A stretch of DNA of 64,000 bases from Agrobacterium tumefaciens (GTDB lineage: Bacteria; Pseudomonadota; Alphaproteobacteria; Rhizobiales; Rhizobiaceae), in assembly GCF_000834635.1 (NCBI RefSeq), contig NZ_JXQV01000012.1, positions 248,001 to 312,000 on the forward strand. Direction: 5' to 3'. Under the pieces are notes generated by a model. The model was given only the letters and a program-made list of their open reading frames with translations, did not search any database and had not been told where the DNA came from. This document shows, one piece after another, positions 44,472-52,831 of the stretch; the first letter of the stretch is position 1; every line of letters begins with the position of its first letter. Position numbers and translations under genes: made by a program.

Positions 44472-45110
44472 ATGGTGTTTGATAGACAGCGTTTTTTCGC
44501 AGCGATTCGCAATGCGCCATTCTCGGGAAAGTTGAGTGGGGGGCAGGTGCAGGGCACTGAGTTGGTGCTTGACCAATTCGAGAGAATTGCACCTGATGGC
44601 GATGCGCGGCATCTGGCCTATATGCTGGCGACGGCGTTTCACGAAACGGCGGCGACCATGCAGCCGGTGCGCGAGACATTGGCCGCAAGCGACGATGCGG
44701 CGATCATCATTCTCGACCGGGCCTATGCGGCAGGGCGGCTGGGGCAGGTGAGTTCGCCCTATTGGCGGCGCGATGCCGAGGGCAAGAGCTGGCTGGGGCG
44801 CGGGCTGGTGCAACTGACGCACAGGCGAAATTACGAGGCGATGTCGGCTGTGACCGGGATCAATCTTGTTGCGCGACCGGAGCGGGCGATGGAGCCTGAG
44901 GTTTCCGCCACGATACTGGTGGAGGGGATGCTGCAGGGCAGTTTTACCGGCAGGCGGCTTTCGCGATATTTCAATGCGCAAAGCGAGGACTGGGTGGGCG
45001 CAAGAGCTGTCATAAACGGGCGCGACCGTGCGGAATTGATTGCCGGATATGGGCGGAGCTTCAATGCCGCCCTTTCAGTCAGCCGGATTGAACCCGTCGC
45101 GGTGGGGTGA
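44472..45110 (+). CDS. GH19-type lysozyme/endolysin in the GTA cluster
   Basis: A 212-residue protein of the chitinase-like phage lysozyme group. The catalytic region is AYMLATAFHETAATMQPVRE, with Glu in HET. The substrate groove block is YWRRDAEGKSWLGRGLVQLT followed by HRRNYEAMSAVTGI. It should cut peptidoglycan glycan strands to release GTA particles. There is no signal peptide, so it needs a holin or other exit; a holin-like gene ends the cluster. GAAAGG precedes the ATG at 44472. Its place between terminase and portal differs from the R. capsulatus cluster. Confidence 0.78.
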   Translation: MVFDRQRFFAAIRNAPFSGKLSGGQVQGTELVLDQFERIAPDGDARHLAYMLATAFHETAATMQPVRETLAASDDAAIIILDRAYAAGRLGQVSSPYWRRDAEGKSWLGRGLVQLTHRRNYEAMSAVTGINLVARPERAMEPEVSATILVEGMLQGSFTGRRLSRYFNAQSEDWVGARAVINGRDRAELIAGYGRSFNAALSVSRIEPVAVG

Positions 45111-45150
45111 TAGCGATTTCTACCCACAGATTTGCGTCATAGGTGCCTTC

Positions 45151-45459
45151 ATGATCCGCCACATTGTTTTTTTCACCGTTCCAGAAGCCAACCGCGATGC
45201 GGTGCGCAAGGGGCTTTCCGGCCTGACCGCGATTTCCCATGCGCTGAAGCTGGAGATTGGCGAGAACGTGAAGAAGGACCAGTGGGGCAATCAGGTCGAT
45301 TTCATTGTCTATGGCGAGTTTGAAGACGAGGCAGCGCTGGCGGCCTACAAGGCCGACCCGGCCTATCAGCTTTCCACCGAGACGGTGAAGCCGCTGCGCG
45401 ACACGCGGGTGGCGGCGGATTTCAACAGTGACCGGGCGGTGAAGACGCCGATTGGCTAA
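45151..45459 (+). CDS. Dabb (stress-responsive alpha/beta-barrel) family protein
   Basis: A 102-residue protein with the Dabb fold: MIRHIVFFTVPEANRDAVRK, a central LKLEIGENVKKDQWGNQVDF and YGEFEDEAALAAYKADPAYQ. Members are small dimeric alpha/beta barrels of unclear function, some binding heme or small molecules. The ATG at 45151 follows AGGTG. It lies between the lysozyme and portal genes on the GTA strand, so it should be transcribed with them, though no structural role is known. Confidence 0.85.
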   Translation: MIRHIVFFTVPEANRDAVRKGLSGLTAISHALKLEIGENVKKDQWGNQVDFIVYGEFEDEAALAAYKADPAYQLSTETVKPLRDTRVAADFNSDRAVKTPIG

Positions 45460-45509
45460 GGGGTAAGCCACCGGGCTTGCGCCAGATTTTTCCATAAAGG
45501 ACAGGATCC

Positions 45510-46673
45510 ATGCGATTTTTTGGTCATCTGCCGTGGCGGCGCCCGGCGGAGCGCGTAGTTGTGCGCGAAGAAAAGGCGGCGGGCGGTTTTCTGGTGCTAT
45601 CAGGCGAAACGGGGCGGGCGCATTGGTCCGGGCGGGGTTATCAGGCGCTGTCTCGTGAGGGGTTCATGCGCAACCCGGTGGCGCACCGCGCCGCCCGCAT
45701 GGTGGCCGAGGCCGCGGCTTCCGTGAGCTGGCTGCTCTATGAGGGCGACCGGGAAATTGGCGAGCATGCGCTGCTGCGCCTTTTGGCACGACCCAACGGG
45801 CAGATGAGCGGGCCGGATTTTTTCGAGGCGTTGTACGGCCATCTGCTGCTATCCGGCAATGCCTATATCGAACCTGTGATGGTGGGCGAGCGGCTGCGGG
45901 AGCTGCATTTGCTGCGCCCTGATCGCGTCAGCATCATCGAAGGGGGCGACGGCTGGCCTGCGGCCTTCGACTACCGTGCCGAGGGGCGGGCTGTGAGGCG
46001 GATTGCTGCCGACCGGGATGGGCTGGGCTTGCTGCACCTGAAACTGTTCAACCCGCTGGACGACCATTGCGGCTTCTCGCCGCTGGCGGCGGCGGGTGCA
46101 GCGCTTGATCTGCACAATGCAGCCAGCGTGTGGAACAAGCGGCTACTGGACAACTCCGCCCGTCCCTCCGGCGCGCTGGTCTACCAGCCCAAGGAGGGCG
46201 GAAACCTGACCACCGACCAGTATGAGCGGCTGAAGCGGGAGCTGGAGGAGGGTTATGCCGGGGCGGTGAATGCGGGGCGGCCGCTTTTGCTGGAAGGCGG
46301 GCTGGACTGGAAGAGCATGGGCCTTTCGCCCCGCGACATGGATTTCATGGAGGCCAAGAATGGTGCGGCGCGTGACATCGCGCTTTCACTGGGCGTGCCG
46401 CCGATGCTGCTGGGCATTCCCGGCGACAATACCTATGCGAATTACCAGGAGGCAAACCGGGCCTTCTACCGGCTGACAGTGCTGCCGCTGATCAACCGCA
46501 CGGCGGCGGGGCTTTCCGGCTGGCTGGCACCCCTATTTGAGGGCGCGGTGCGGCTGGAGCCGGATCTGGACCGGATTGCCGGACTTTCCATCGAGCGCGA
46601 TGCGCTGTGGACGCGGGTGGGGGCGGCGGCCTTCTTGAGCGATGACGAGAAGCGCGAGGCCGTGGGGTATTGA
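45510..46673 (+). CDS. GTA gp3 portal protein (HK97 family)
   Basis: A 387-residue HK97-type portal. Landmarks are NPVAHRAARMVAEAAASVSW, FFEALYGHLLLSGNAYIEPV, GFSPLAAAGAALDLHNAASV and LSLGVPPMLLGIPGDNTYAN. The dodecameric ring sits at one head vertex and is the channel for DNA. AAAGGACAGG precedes the ATG. Confidence 0.93.
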   Translation: MRFFGHLPWRRPAERVVVREEKAAGGFLVLSGETGRAHWSGRGYQALSREGFMRNPVAHRAARMVAEAAASVSWLLYEGDREIGEHALLRLLARPNGQMSGPDFFEALYGHLLLSGNAYIEPVMVGERLRELHLLRPDRVSIIEGGDGWPAAFDYRAEGRAVRRIAADRDGLGLLHLKLFNPLDDHCGFSPLAAAGAALDLHNAASVWNKRLLDNSARPSGALVYQPKEGGNLTTDQYERLKRELEEGYAGAVNAGRPLLLEGGLDWKSMGLSPRDMDFMEAKNGAARDIALSLGVPPMLLGIPGDNTYANYQEANRAFYRLTVLPLINRTAAGLSGWLAPLFEGAVRLEPDLDRIAGLSIERDALWTRVGAAAFLSDDEKREAVGY

Positions 46674-46842
46674 GGCCGTAGAGCCTGACGCATTCCTCAA
46701 CCAGTTTCTTAAAGCCGGGAATCTGCTTGTGAGCTGGTGCCGCCAAGTGATTCCGAAGATTCAACAAATCACGACACACGAAAGACAGGTGCTGGGCAAC
46801 CTGTGCACACCTGACCCTTACTCTAACCCGGAATGGTTTCTC

Positions 46843-47163
46843 ATGTCTGAATTTGCCAATGAGAGCAGCATCTGGGCTGCTCGTTTTACCGGGGCCGTGG
46901 CGGGTGCCGGGGTTTCGCTGATCTATCTGTTGCCGCAGACACACCACGAAGCGGCAAGCCGGTTTCTGACCGGGCTGGCCTGCGGCATGATTTTTGGCGG
47001 GCCGGTGGGACTGTGGATCGTCCAGCGGCTGGATATTGCCGATGGGCTTTCCAGCCAAGAGGTCATGCTGACCGGTTCTGCGGCAGCAAGCCTTTGCGCC
47101 TGGTGGGGGCTGGGCGTGATGGTGCGCGTGGCCGAGCGTTACGCGGCCCGCCCCAAGCCCTGA
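46843..47163 (+). CDS. Small membrane protein of rhizobial GTA clusters (DUF6107-like)
   Basis: A 106-residue protein with three hydrophobic segments (FTGAVAGAGVSLIYLLP, FLTGLACGMIFGGPVGLWIV, LTGSAAASLCAWWGLGVMVR). It occupies the spot between portal and protease where R. capsulatus has a small g3.5 gene. I think it matches DUF6107 but hold this loosely. It could help place particles at the membrane. The ATG at 46843 is the start of the conserved-looking part; the longer frame from 46642 is not supported. Confidence 0.6.
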   Translation: MSEFANESSIWAARFTGAVAGAGVSLIYLLPQTHHEAASRFLTGLACGMIFGGPVGLWIVQRLDIADGLSSQEVMLTGSAAASLCAWWGLGVMVRVAERYAARPKP

Positions 47164-47201
47164 CCCGACTTTAACGTTTCGCAAAATCGCAGGAGATTTT
47201 C

Positions 47202-47774
47202 ATGCACGCTTATCGCGGGCCACGGCCCGCTACGCGCAAATTTGCCAATCTGGAGCTGCGCGGCATTGCCTTTGACGGCACGTTTTCCGGCTATGCCAGC
47301 GTGTTTGGCGAGGTGGATCTGGGCCGCGACGTGATTGAGCCGGGGGCTTTCCGGCGCTCCATCGAGGAGCGGGGCGCTGGCGGCATTCGGATGCTGTACC
47401 AGCACGACCCCAACCAGCCCATCGGCGCGTGGCACACCATTCGTGAAGACGAGCGCGGCCTGTTCGTCGAGGGCGTATTGGCGCCTGACGTTGCCAGAGC
47501 GAAAGAGGTTCACTCGCTGATGAAGACAGGCGCGCTGGACGGGCTTTCCATCGGCTTCCAGACGGTGCGGGCGGGCAAGGCTGCGCGTGGTGGCATTCGC
47601 CGCATTCTGGAAGCCGATCTCTGGGAAATTTCCGTCGTGACCTTTCCCATGCTGCCATCCGCACGGGTTTCCAACGTCAAGCAGGCGCGGTTCTTCCGCG
47701 ACCGGGAAACCGAGCTTGTGCGCAGCATGCGCCGTGCCGCCAAGAGCCTCGCCGACAGCAGTTTCCGGCGGTGA
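47202..47774 (+). CDS. GTA gp4 prohead protease (HK97 family)
   Basis: A 190-residue serine protease of the HK97 prohead family. Motifs are GTFSGYASVFGEVDLGRDVI, the His in MLYQHDPNQPIG and the Ser in LDGLSIGFQT, with DLWEISVVTFPML. It trims the capsid protein N-terminus during head maturation. GCAGGAG lies before the ATG. It is followed 47 bases later by the capsid gene. Confidence 0.92.
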   Translation: MHAYRGPRPATRKFANLELRGIAFDGTFSGYASVFGEVDLGRDVIEPGAFRRSIEERGAGGIRMLYQHDPNQPIGAWHTIREDERGLFVEGVLAPDVARAKEVHSLMKTGALDGLSIGFQTVRAGKAARGGIRRILEADLWEISVVTFPMLPSARVSNVKQARFFRDRETELVRSMRRAAKSLADSSFRR

Positions 47775-47821
47775 GGCGCCACGCTCCATTCCCATCATCC
47801 ATCACAACAGAGGAAGACCCC

Positions 47822-49081
47822 ATGACAGAACAGACATCCTTGCAGGCCGTTGCTCCCCAGACCAAGGCCGTGCCGGAAACGATGACGGCGGCGTTCGATG
47901 ATTTCATGGAAGCCTTCGAGGCGTTCCGCGAAACCAATGACCAGCGGCTGGGCGATATCGAGCGCAAGATGACGAGCGACGTGCTGACACGCGAAAAGCT
48001 TGACCGCATCGACAAGGCGCTTGATGACAACAAGCAGGCGATGGACGAGCTTTCGCTGAAGAAGGCGCGGCCTGCGCTGGGTGCACGCGGGGCGGCATCG
48101 GCTCAAACGCAGGAGCACAAGTCGGCCTTCGAGGCCTATATTCGCCGGGGCGACGAGGGTGCGTTGCGCGAGTTGGAAGCCAAGGCCTTTGCCGGGAATG
48201 CCGGTGCCGATGGCGGATTTTTGCTGCCGACCGAAACCGATAGCGAGATTGGCAAGCGCATGGCGGTGGTTTCGCCGATGCGTGCGCTGGCCACGGTGCG
48301 GCAGGTTTCTGGCGCGGTGCTGAAGAAGCCATTTGCGCTGGCGGGCCTTTCCACTGGCTGGGTGGCCGAGACCGCAGCGCGACCGCAGACCAACACGCCA
48401 CAGCTTGCGGAAATGTCATTCCCGACCATGGAGCTTTACGCCATGCCAGCGGCGACGCAGGGGCTGCTGGATGATTCCGCCGTTGATATTGAGGCGTGGA
48501 TTGCCGCCGAAGTGGACGTGGCCTTTGCCGAGCAGGAAGGCACGGCCTTTATTTCCGGCGATGGCGTGAACAAGCCGAAGGGTCTGCTGGCCTATGAGAC
48601 GGTTGCGAATGCGTCTTACGCCTGGGGCAAGGTCGGCTATCTCGCAACCGGTGCGGCGGGTGCCTTTGCCTCCACCGGGCCGCTGGATGTGCTGGTTGAT
48701 ACGGTCTATTCGCTGAAAGCGGGGCATCGCCAGAACGGCACCTTCCTGATGAACCGCAAGACTCAGTCTGCCTTGCGCCGCTTCAAGGATACGACCGGCA
48801 ATTACCTGTGGCAGCCGCCAGCTTCTGCCGGACAGCCTGCCGCGCTGATGGGCTTTCCGGTGGCGGAAGCCGAGGACATGCCGGATGTGGCGGCCAACAG
48901 CATGGCCATTGCCTTTGGTGATTTCCGTGCCGGATATCTTGTCGTGGACCGCACCGGCATTCGCATTCTGCGCGATCCCTATTCGGCCAAGCCTTATGTG
49001 CTGTTTTACACCACCAAGCGTGTGGGCGGCGGTGTGCAGAACTTCGAGGCGGTGAAGCTCATCAAGTTCGCCGCCAGCTAA
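47822..49081 (+). CDS. GTA gp5 major capsid protein (HK97 fold)
   Basis: A 419-residue capsid protein. The first 100 residues are helical and coiled (the scaffold-like delta region: FDDFMEAFEAFRETNDQRLG), to be removed by gp4. The HK97 core has NAGADGGFLLPTETDSEIGK, AEMSFPTMELYAMPAATQGL and EQEGTAFISGDGVNKPKGLL. AGAGGAAG precedes the ATG at 47822. A hairpin follows the gene. Confidence 0.94.
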   Translation: MTEQTSLQAVAPQTKAVPETMTAAFDDFMEAFEAFRETNDQRLGDIERKMTSDVLTREKLDRIDKALDDNKQAMDELSLKKARPALGARGAASAQTQEHKSAFEAYIRRGDEGALRELEAKAFAGNAGADGGFLLPTETDSEIGKRMAVVSPMRALATVRQVSGAVLKKPFALAGLSTGWVAETAARPQTNTPQLAEMSFPTMELYAMPAATQGLLDDSAVDIEAWIAAEVDVAFAEQEGTAFISGDGVNKPKGLLAYETVANASYAWGKVGYLATGAAGAFASTGPLDVLVDTVYSLKAGHRQNGTFLMNRKTQSALRRFKDTTGNYLWQPPASAGQPAALMGFPVAEAEDMPDVAANSMAIAFGDFRAGYLVVDRTGIRILRDPYSAKPYVLFYTTKRVGGGVQNFEAVKLIKFAAS

Positions 49082-49106
49082 GGCAGTCGTTTCATCATTC
49101 AAAAGC

Positions 49107-49134
49107 GCGTCATGCCGGGTTGCCAGCATGACGC
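49107..49134 (+). terminator. Hairpin between capsid and head-tail connector genes
   Basis: GCGTCATGC and GCATGACGC form a perfect 9-base stem with a 10-base loop. There is no T-run, so it is more likely a partial stop or mRNA-stabilising structure that keeps capsid message high relative to downstream genes. Confidence 0.5.
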
Positions 49135-49161
49135 TGCATTTCCAAAATTCCCGAGGACATC

Positions 49162-49731
49162 ATGACCTATGCACAGATTACTCCGCCGCAGGCGGAGGCG
49201 CTGACGCTTGCCGATGTGAAAGCGCATTTGCGGGCAGATGGCAGCGATGAGGATGCGTTGCTGGCAAGCCTGATCAGAACCGCACGCGAACATCTGGAGC
49301 GCCAGACCGGGCTGTGCCTGATGCGCCAGACCCTTCGGCTTTATCTCGACGGCTGGCCGCGCGATGGGGTGATTCAGATTGCCAAGGGACCGGTGCAAGC
49401 CATCGAAAAGATTCTGGTTTTCGATGATGCGGGCGACCCTTTTGACGCGACCGCCACAGACACGCTGCTGGATGGGCAGGCGCGGCCAGCGCGGCTGTGG
49501 CTGCGAAAGCCGCCAGCACCCGGCCAGCCGCTGAACGGCATCGAAATCGATTTTACCGCAGGCTTTGGCGAGAGCGGCGCTGACGTGCCCGACACGCTGA
49601 AACGGGCCATGCTGGTGCATATCGCCCATATGTTTGCCTTTCGTGGTGTCGTTTCCGCAGCCGACCAGCCCGCAGGCGTGCCTGCCGGCTATGACAGGCT
49701 GGTCGCACCCTTTTGCAGGCTGGGGCTTTAA
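49162..49731 (+). CDS. GTA gp6 head-tail connector protein
   Basis: A 189-residue adaptor with the phage gp6-like pattern. LTLADVKAHLRADGSDEDAL, LIRTAREHLERQTGLCLMRQ and the paired ITF-like strand IDFTAGFGESGADVPDTLKR are followed by AMLVHIAHMFAFRG. It binds beneath the portal as the first neck ring. CGAGGAC precedes the ATG. Three bases separate its stop from the gp7 start. Confidence 0.88.
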   Translation: MTYAQITPPQAEALTLADVKAHLRADGSDEDALLASLIRTAREHLERQTGLCLMRQTLRLYLDGWPRDGVIQIAKGPVQAIEKILVFDDAGDPFDATATDTLLDGQARPARLWLRKPPAPGQPLNGIEIDFTAGFGESGADVPDTLKRAMLVHIAHMFAFRGVVSAADQPAGVPAGYDRLVAPFCRLGL

Positions 49732-49734
49732 GCC

Positions 49735-50070
49735 ATGAACCTGACCTTTCTCGACCCCGGCCAGATGACGGCGCGTCTGGACCTGGAAGCACCACAGGAC
49801 GTGGCCGACGGGCAAGGCGGCGTGGTGGCCGGATGGGTGGTGCTGCGATCTTTCTGGGCGGCCATCGAGCCTGTGTCTCAGGGGACCTATGAGCGGGCCT
49901 CTGCCGATGGTGTGGCGGTGACGCACCGGATCTGGGCCATGTTTCGTGACGATGTTGCGGCCGGCATGCGGCTGCGAAAGGGTGCGCGCATCTTTGCCGT
50001 GAAATCCGTTGTCGATGCCGATGAAACACGCCGCTTCATCATCTGCCGCTGCGAGGAGGAAAGCCGATGA
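49735..50070 (+). CDS. GTA gp7 head closure (head-tail adaptor) protein
   Basis: A 111-residue protein of the phage head-tail joining family. It has a leading beta strand TARLDLEAPQDVADGQGGVV, then GWVVLRSFWAAIEPVSQGTY and HRIWAMFRDDVAAGMRLRKG. It closes the neck once DNA is packed. It overlaps gp8 by ATGA. Confidence 0.85.
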   Translation: MNLTFLDPGQMTARLDLEAPQDVADGQGGVVAGWVVLRSFWAAIEPVSQGTYERASADGVAVTHRIWAMFRDDVAAGMRLRKGARIFAVKSVVDADETRRFIICRCEEESR

Positions 50071-50468
50071 GAGCGGCCAACGCATTGCTGCAGGCCATCC
50101 ACGCAAAGCTGAAAAGCGACGCGGCACTGACGGCGCTGGTGGGCAGCAACGGCATCGTCGACCGGCTGCTGCCACGCCCAATTCTGCCCTGCGTGGCCTT
50201 CGGCGAAATCGAAAGCCGCCCCTATGACACAGCAAGCGAGGGCGGTGAGGAGCATATTCTGACGCTTGAGGTGTGGAGTGACGATGGCGGGCGCAAGCTG
50301 GCGCAGGACATTGCCGTGCGCATTCTGGCCGTTCTGGACGATGCGCCGCTGGTGCTGGGCGGCAATATTGCGCTGGTCAGCCTGTTTTTTCGCTCCAGCC
50401 GCTCCCTGCGGCAGGCGAAATCCCGGCAGTTTTTGACCGAGATCCGGTTTCGAGCCGTGACGGAATAG
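50067..50468 (+). CDS. GTA gp8 tail terminator (DUF3168)
   Basis: A 133-residue DUF3168 protein. It begins MRAANALLQAIHAKLKSDAA, with PCVAFGEIESRPYDTASEGG, then LTLEVWSDDGGRKLAQDIAV. The ring ends the tail tube and joins it to the head. It is coupled to gp7 through the ATGA overlap, and 43 bases lie before gp9. Confidence 0.88.
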   Translation: MRAANALLQAIHAKLKSDAALTALVGSNGIVDRLLPRPILPCVAFGEIESRPYDTASEGGEEHILTLEVWSDDGGRKLAQDIAVRILAVLDDAPLVLGGNIALVSLFFRSSRSLRQAKSRQFLTEIRFRAVTE

Positions 50469-50511
50469 CACCTGCTTTTTATCCACTTTATCAATTTTGA
50501 AAGGACGAGCC

Positions 50512-50919
50512 ATGGTGGCGCAGAAGGGCAAGGACCTGCTGCTGAAGATCAACAATTCCGGGACTTATGTGACGATTGCGGGCTTGCGCACGAAGCGGCT
50601 GGCCTTCAACGCGCAGACCGTTGACGTGACGGACTCGGAAAGTGCCGGGCGCTGGCGGGAGTTGCTGGCCGGGGCGGGCGTGCAGCGGGCCGGTTTGACG
50701 GGATCCGGCATATTCAAGGATGTGCAGAGCGACGCGCTGGTGCGAACGCAGTTCTTTGCCGGGACCATTCTGACCTATCAGATTGTCATCCCGGATTTCG
50801 GCACGCTGCAAGGGTCCTTCCAGATTAGCGCGCTGGAATATTCCGGCCGCCATGACGGCGAGGTGCAGTTTGAAATCGCGCTGGAATCGGCTGGCGCCAT
50901 TACCTTTACGGCCTTGTGA
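50512..50919 (+). CDS. GTA gp9 major tail protein (TP901-1 type)
   Basis: A 135-residue tube protein, start MVAQKGKDLLLKINNSGTYV. VDVTDSESAGRWRELLAGAG and GTLQGSFQISALEYSGRHDG are blocks of the TP901-1 major tail family. It forms the hexameric tail tube. AAAGGACGAG precedes the ATG at 50512. The stop shares bases with the gp10 start (TGATG). Confidence 0.9.
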   Translation: MVAQKGKDLLLKINNSGTYVTIAGLRTKRLAFNAQTVDVTDSESAGRWRELLAGAGVQRAGLTGSGIFKDVQSDALVRTQFFAGTILTYQIVIPDFGTLQGSFQISALEYSGRHDGEVQFEIALESAGAITFTAL

Positions 50920-51281
50920 TGGGAGCGGCCAATTTTGGGCGCGCCAACCGCAGGCGTGGTGAGGTGGAAGCGGTGCTGGATGGCGAGCGGCGGATTTTGT
51001 GCCTGACGCTTGGTGCGCTGGCGGAGTTGGAAACGGCCTTTTGCGCCGATGATCTGACCGGGCTGGCGGAACGTTTTGCTAGTGGACGGATGAAGGCTGC
51101 CGACATGATCCGCGTGATTGGTGCGGGTCTGCGCGGCGCGGGCAATGTGTTTTCCGACGACGACGTGGCGACCATGAGCGTTGAGGATGGAATTGCCGGT
51201 TATGCGAAGATCGTGGGAGACCTCCTGACCGCGGCCTTTGCTGGAACCGGCACGGGAGGGGAGGCGCACGCTTCCCCCTGA
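50919..51281 (+). CDS. GTA gp10 tail assembly chaperone-type protein
   Basis: A 120-residue protein of the GTA gp10 family. It starts MGAANFGRANRRRGEVEAVL and has CLTLGALAELETAFCADDLT and DMIRVIGAGLRGAGN. Its place between the tube protein and the tape measure is that of phage tail chaperones, which often come as a frameshift pair. The gene ends TCC-CCC-TGA within a run of five C, directly joined to the next frame (see that entry). Confidence 0.85.
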   Translation: MGAANFGRANRRRGEVEAVLDGERRILCLTLGALAELETAFCADDLTGLAERFASGRMKAADMIRVIGAGLRGAGNVFSDDDVATMSVEDGIAGYAKIVGDLLTAAFAGTGTGGEAHASP

Positions 51282-51499
51282 AAGCCGCAGCGGGCGAAGG
51301 CCCGGCGCAGGACACCAGACCCTTTCCCTGGGACGAGGTGATCCATGCGGGCCTGAGCCTGCTGCGGCTTTCCCCTGACATATTCTGGGCGCTGACGCCG
51401 CTGGAATTCTTCGCCATGACGGGTGGCTTGAGGCGACAAGCGCAAGCCCTGGACCGGCAAAGGCTGGAGGGCTTGATGCGGCAGTTTCCGGACGGATGA
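51278..51499 (+). CDS. GTA gp10.1 (rcc01693-like) tail chaperone partner, no standard start codon
   Basis: A 73-residue frame with PFPWDEVIHAGLSLLRLSPD, then IFWALTPLEFFAMTGGL and QRLEGLMRQFPDG, the pattern of the rcc01693 family. In this frame no ATG, GTG or TTG lies between the preceding stop (about 51184) and the conserved FPWDEV block. The frame is the -1 frame relative to gp10. Two readings are possible: a CTG start at 51278 whose CTGA overlaps the gp10 stop just as ATGA does elsewhere in the cluster, or a -1 slip on CCCCC to make a gp10-gp10.1 fusion. I annotate the CTG form. Confidence 0.7.
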   Translation: MKAAAGEGPAQDTRPFPWDEVIHAGLSLLRLSPDIFWALTPLEFFAMTGGLRRQAQALDRQRLEGLMRQFPDG

Positions 51500-51574
51500 G
51501 TGGAAATGGACATTAAAAAATGTCTGCACTTTCAACCCACTGGCTTCTCCACTTGAATCAGAAAGGTAGGGACG

Positions 51575-52150
51575 ATGGCTGCCGAGACGAATTTTGCCGA
51601 CCAGCGGGATGATGCCGAGGCGCTGGTTTCCTTGATGGACGATCTGGAAAAGCGATCGCAGCGGTTCGGCTCGGCGCTGACCTCTGCGTTGCAATCGGCC
51701 ACAGCAGGCGGCAAGGGGCTGGACAGTGTGTTGCAGGGGCTGGGCACGCGGCTTTCCAACATTGCCTTGTCTGCCGGGTTGAAGCCGCTGGAGAATGCAC
51801 TTTCGAGTGCCGTCAGCGGCCTGACATCGGGTGCGGGATCATTGTTTGCCTTTGCCAATGGCGGTGTGCCGGGGCGGGTGACGCCCTTTGCCGATGGCGG
51901 GGTGGTTTCCAGCCCGACATTCTTTCCCATGGGCGGCGATATGGGGCTGATGGGCGAGGCGGGCAGCGAGGCCATTCTGCCGCTGAAACGCGGTGCCGAT
52001 GGATCTCTGGGTGTCGCCGCTGGCGGCGGCGGCGGTACGCAGATCGTGTTCAATGTGACGGCAAGCGATGCGGCGAGTTTCAGGCGCAGCGAAGGGCAGA
52101 TTTCGGCCATGCTCGCGCGCAGCGTGGGGCGCGGACAGCGGGGGCTGTGA
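51575..52150 (+). CDS. GTA gp11 tape measure protein
   Basis: A 191-residue protein, short as in other GTAs with short tails. The N-terminal half is helical (DDAEALVSLMDDLEKRSQRF). The C-terminal half has the repeating FANGGVPGRVTPFADGGVVS and MGEAGSEAILPLKRGADGSL typical of tape measure C-termini. A glycine run (GGGGG) and a helical end follow. It sets tail length and fills the tube. GGTAGGG precedes the ATG. Confidence 0.88.
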   Translation: MAAETNFADQRDDAEALVSLMDDLEKRSQRFGSALTSALQSATAGGKGLDSVLQGLGTRLSNIALSAGLKPLENALSSAVSGLTSGAGSLFAFANGGVPGRVTPFADGGVVSSPTFFPMGGDMGLMGEAGSEAILPLKRGADGSLGVAAGGGGGTQIVFNVTASDAASFRRSEGQISAMLARSVGRGQRGL

Positions 52151-52198
52151 GCCATTTTCGCTCAGGAATCTAGACGATAATTCAGGATAATCAGAACC

Positions 52199-52831
52199 AT
52201 GGCGGCATTTCATGAGGTGCGGTTCCCGCTGCGGCTGGCGCTGGGAACCAGTGGCGGACCCGTGCGGCGGACCGATATCGTCAACCTGTCCAACGGGCGG
52301 GAAAACCGCAACCAGCGCTGGCGAAACTCCCGCCGGGCTTATGATGCGGGGTCTGGCGTCCGCTCGGTCAGCGACCTCTATGCGGTGCTCGAGTTTTTCG
52401 AGGCGCGGGGCGGGCAACTCTACGGCTTCCGGTTTCGAGACCCGGTCGATTTCCGCTCCTGCCCGCCGCTGACGGTGCCGACGGCGATGGACCAGCGGAT
52501 TGGCACCGGTGACGGGGTGACGGCGCGGTTTCAGCTTTCCAAGACCTATGCCGATGCAGCCGGTGGCTGGACGCGCAATATTGCCAAGCCGGTGGCGGGT
52601 TCCGTAGTGGTTTCGGTGAATGGCGTGGCGGTGACGGGTTTTACGACCGACCATGAGACCGGCATCGTGACCTTTGCAGCGGGGCAAGTACCTGCCGCCG
52701 GTGCGGCTATCAGGGCCGGGTTCGAGTTCGACGTGCCGGTTCGGTTTGATGTCGACCGGATTGATGTGAGCCTGAGTGCCTTTGAGGCCGGGCGCATTCC
52801 TTCCATTCCGCTTGTGGAGATTTTGCCGTGA
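52199..52831 (+). CDS. GTA gp12 distal tail protein (DUF2460)
   Basis: A 210-residue DUF2460 protein, start MAAFHEVRFPLRLALGTSGG. ENRNQRWRNSRRAYDAGSGV, LEFFEARGGQLYGFRFRDPV and FDVPVRFDVDRIDVSLSAFE are all family blocks. It forms the ring at the tail tip. The gp13 start overlaps its stop (GTGA). The ribosome site is weak (CAGAA). Confidence 0.92.
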   Translation: MAAFHEVRFPLRLALGTSGGPVRRTDIVNLSNGRENRNQRWRNSRRAYDAGSGVRSVSDLYAVLEFFEARGGQLYGFRFRDPVDFRSCPPLTVPTAMDQRIGTGDGVTARFQLSKTYADAAGGWTRNIAKPVAGSVVVSVNGVAVTGFTTDHETGIVTFAAGQVPAAGAAIRAGFEFDVPVRFDVDRIDVSLSAFEAGRIPSIPLVEILP

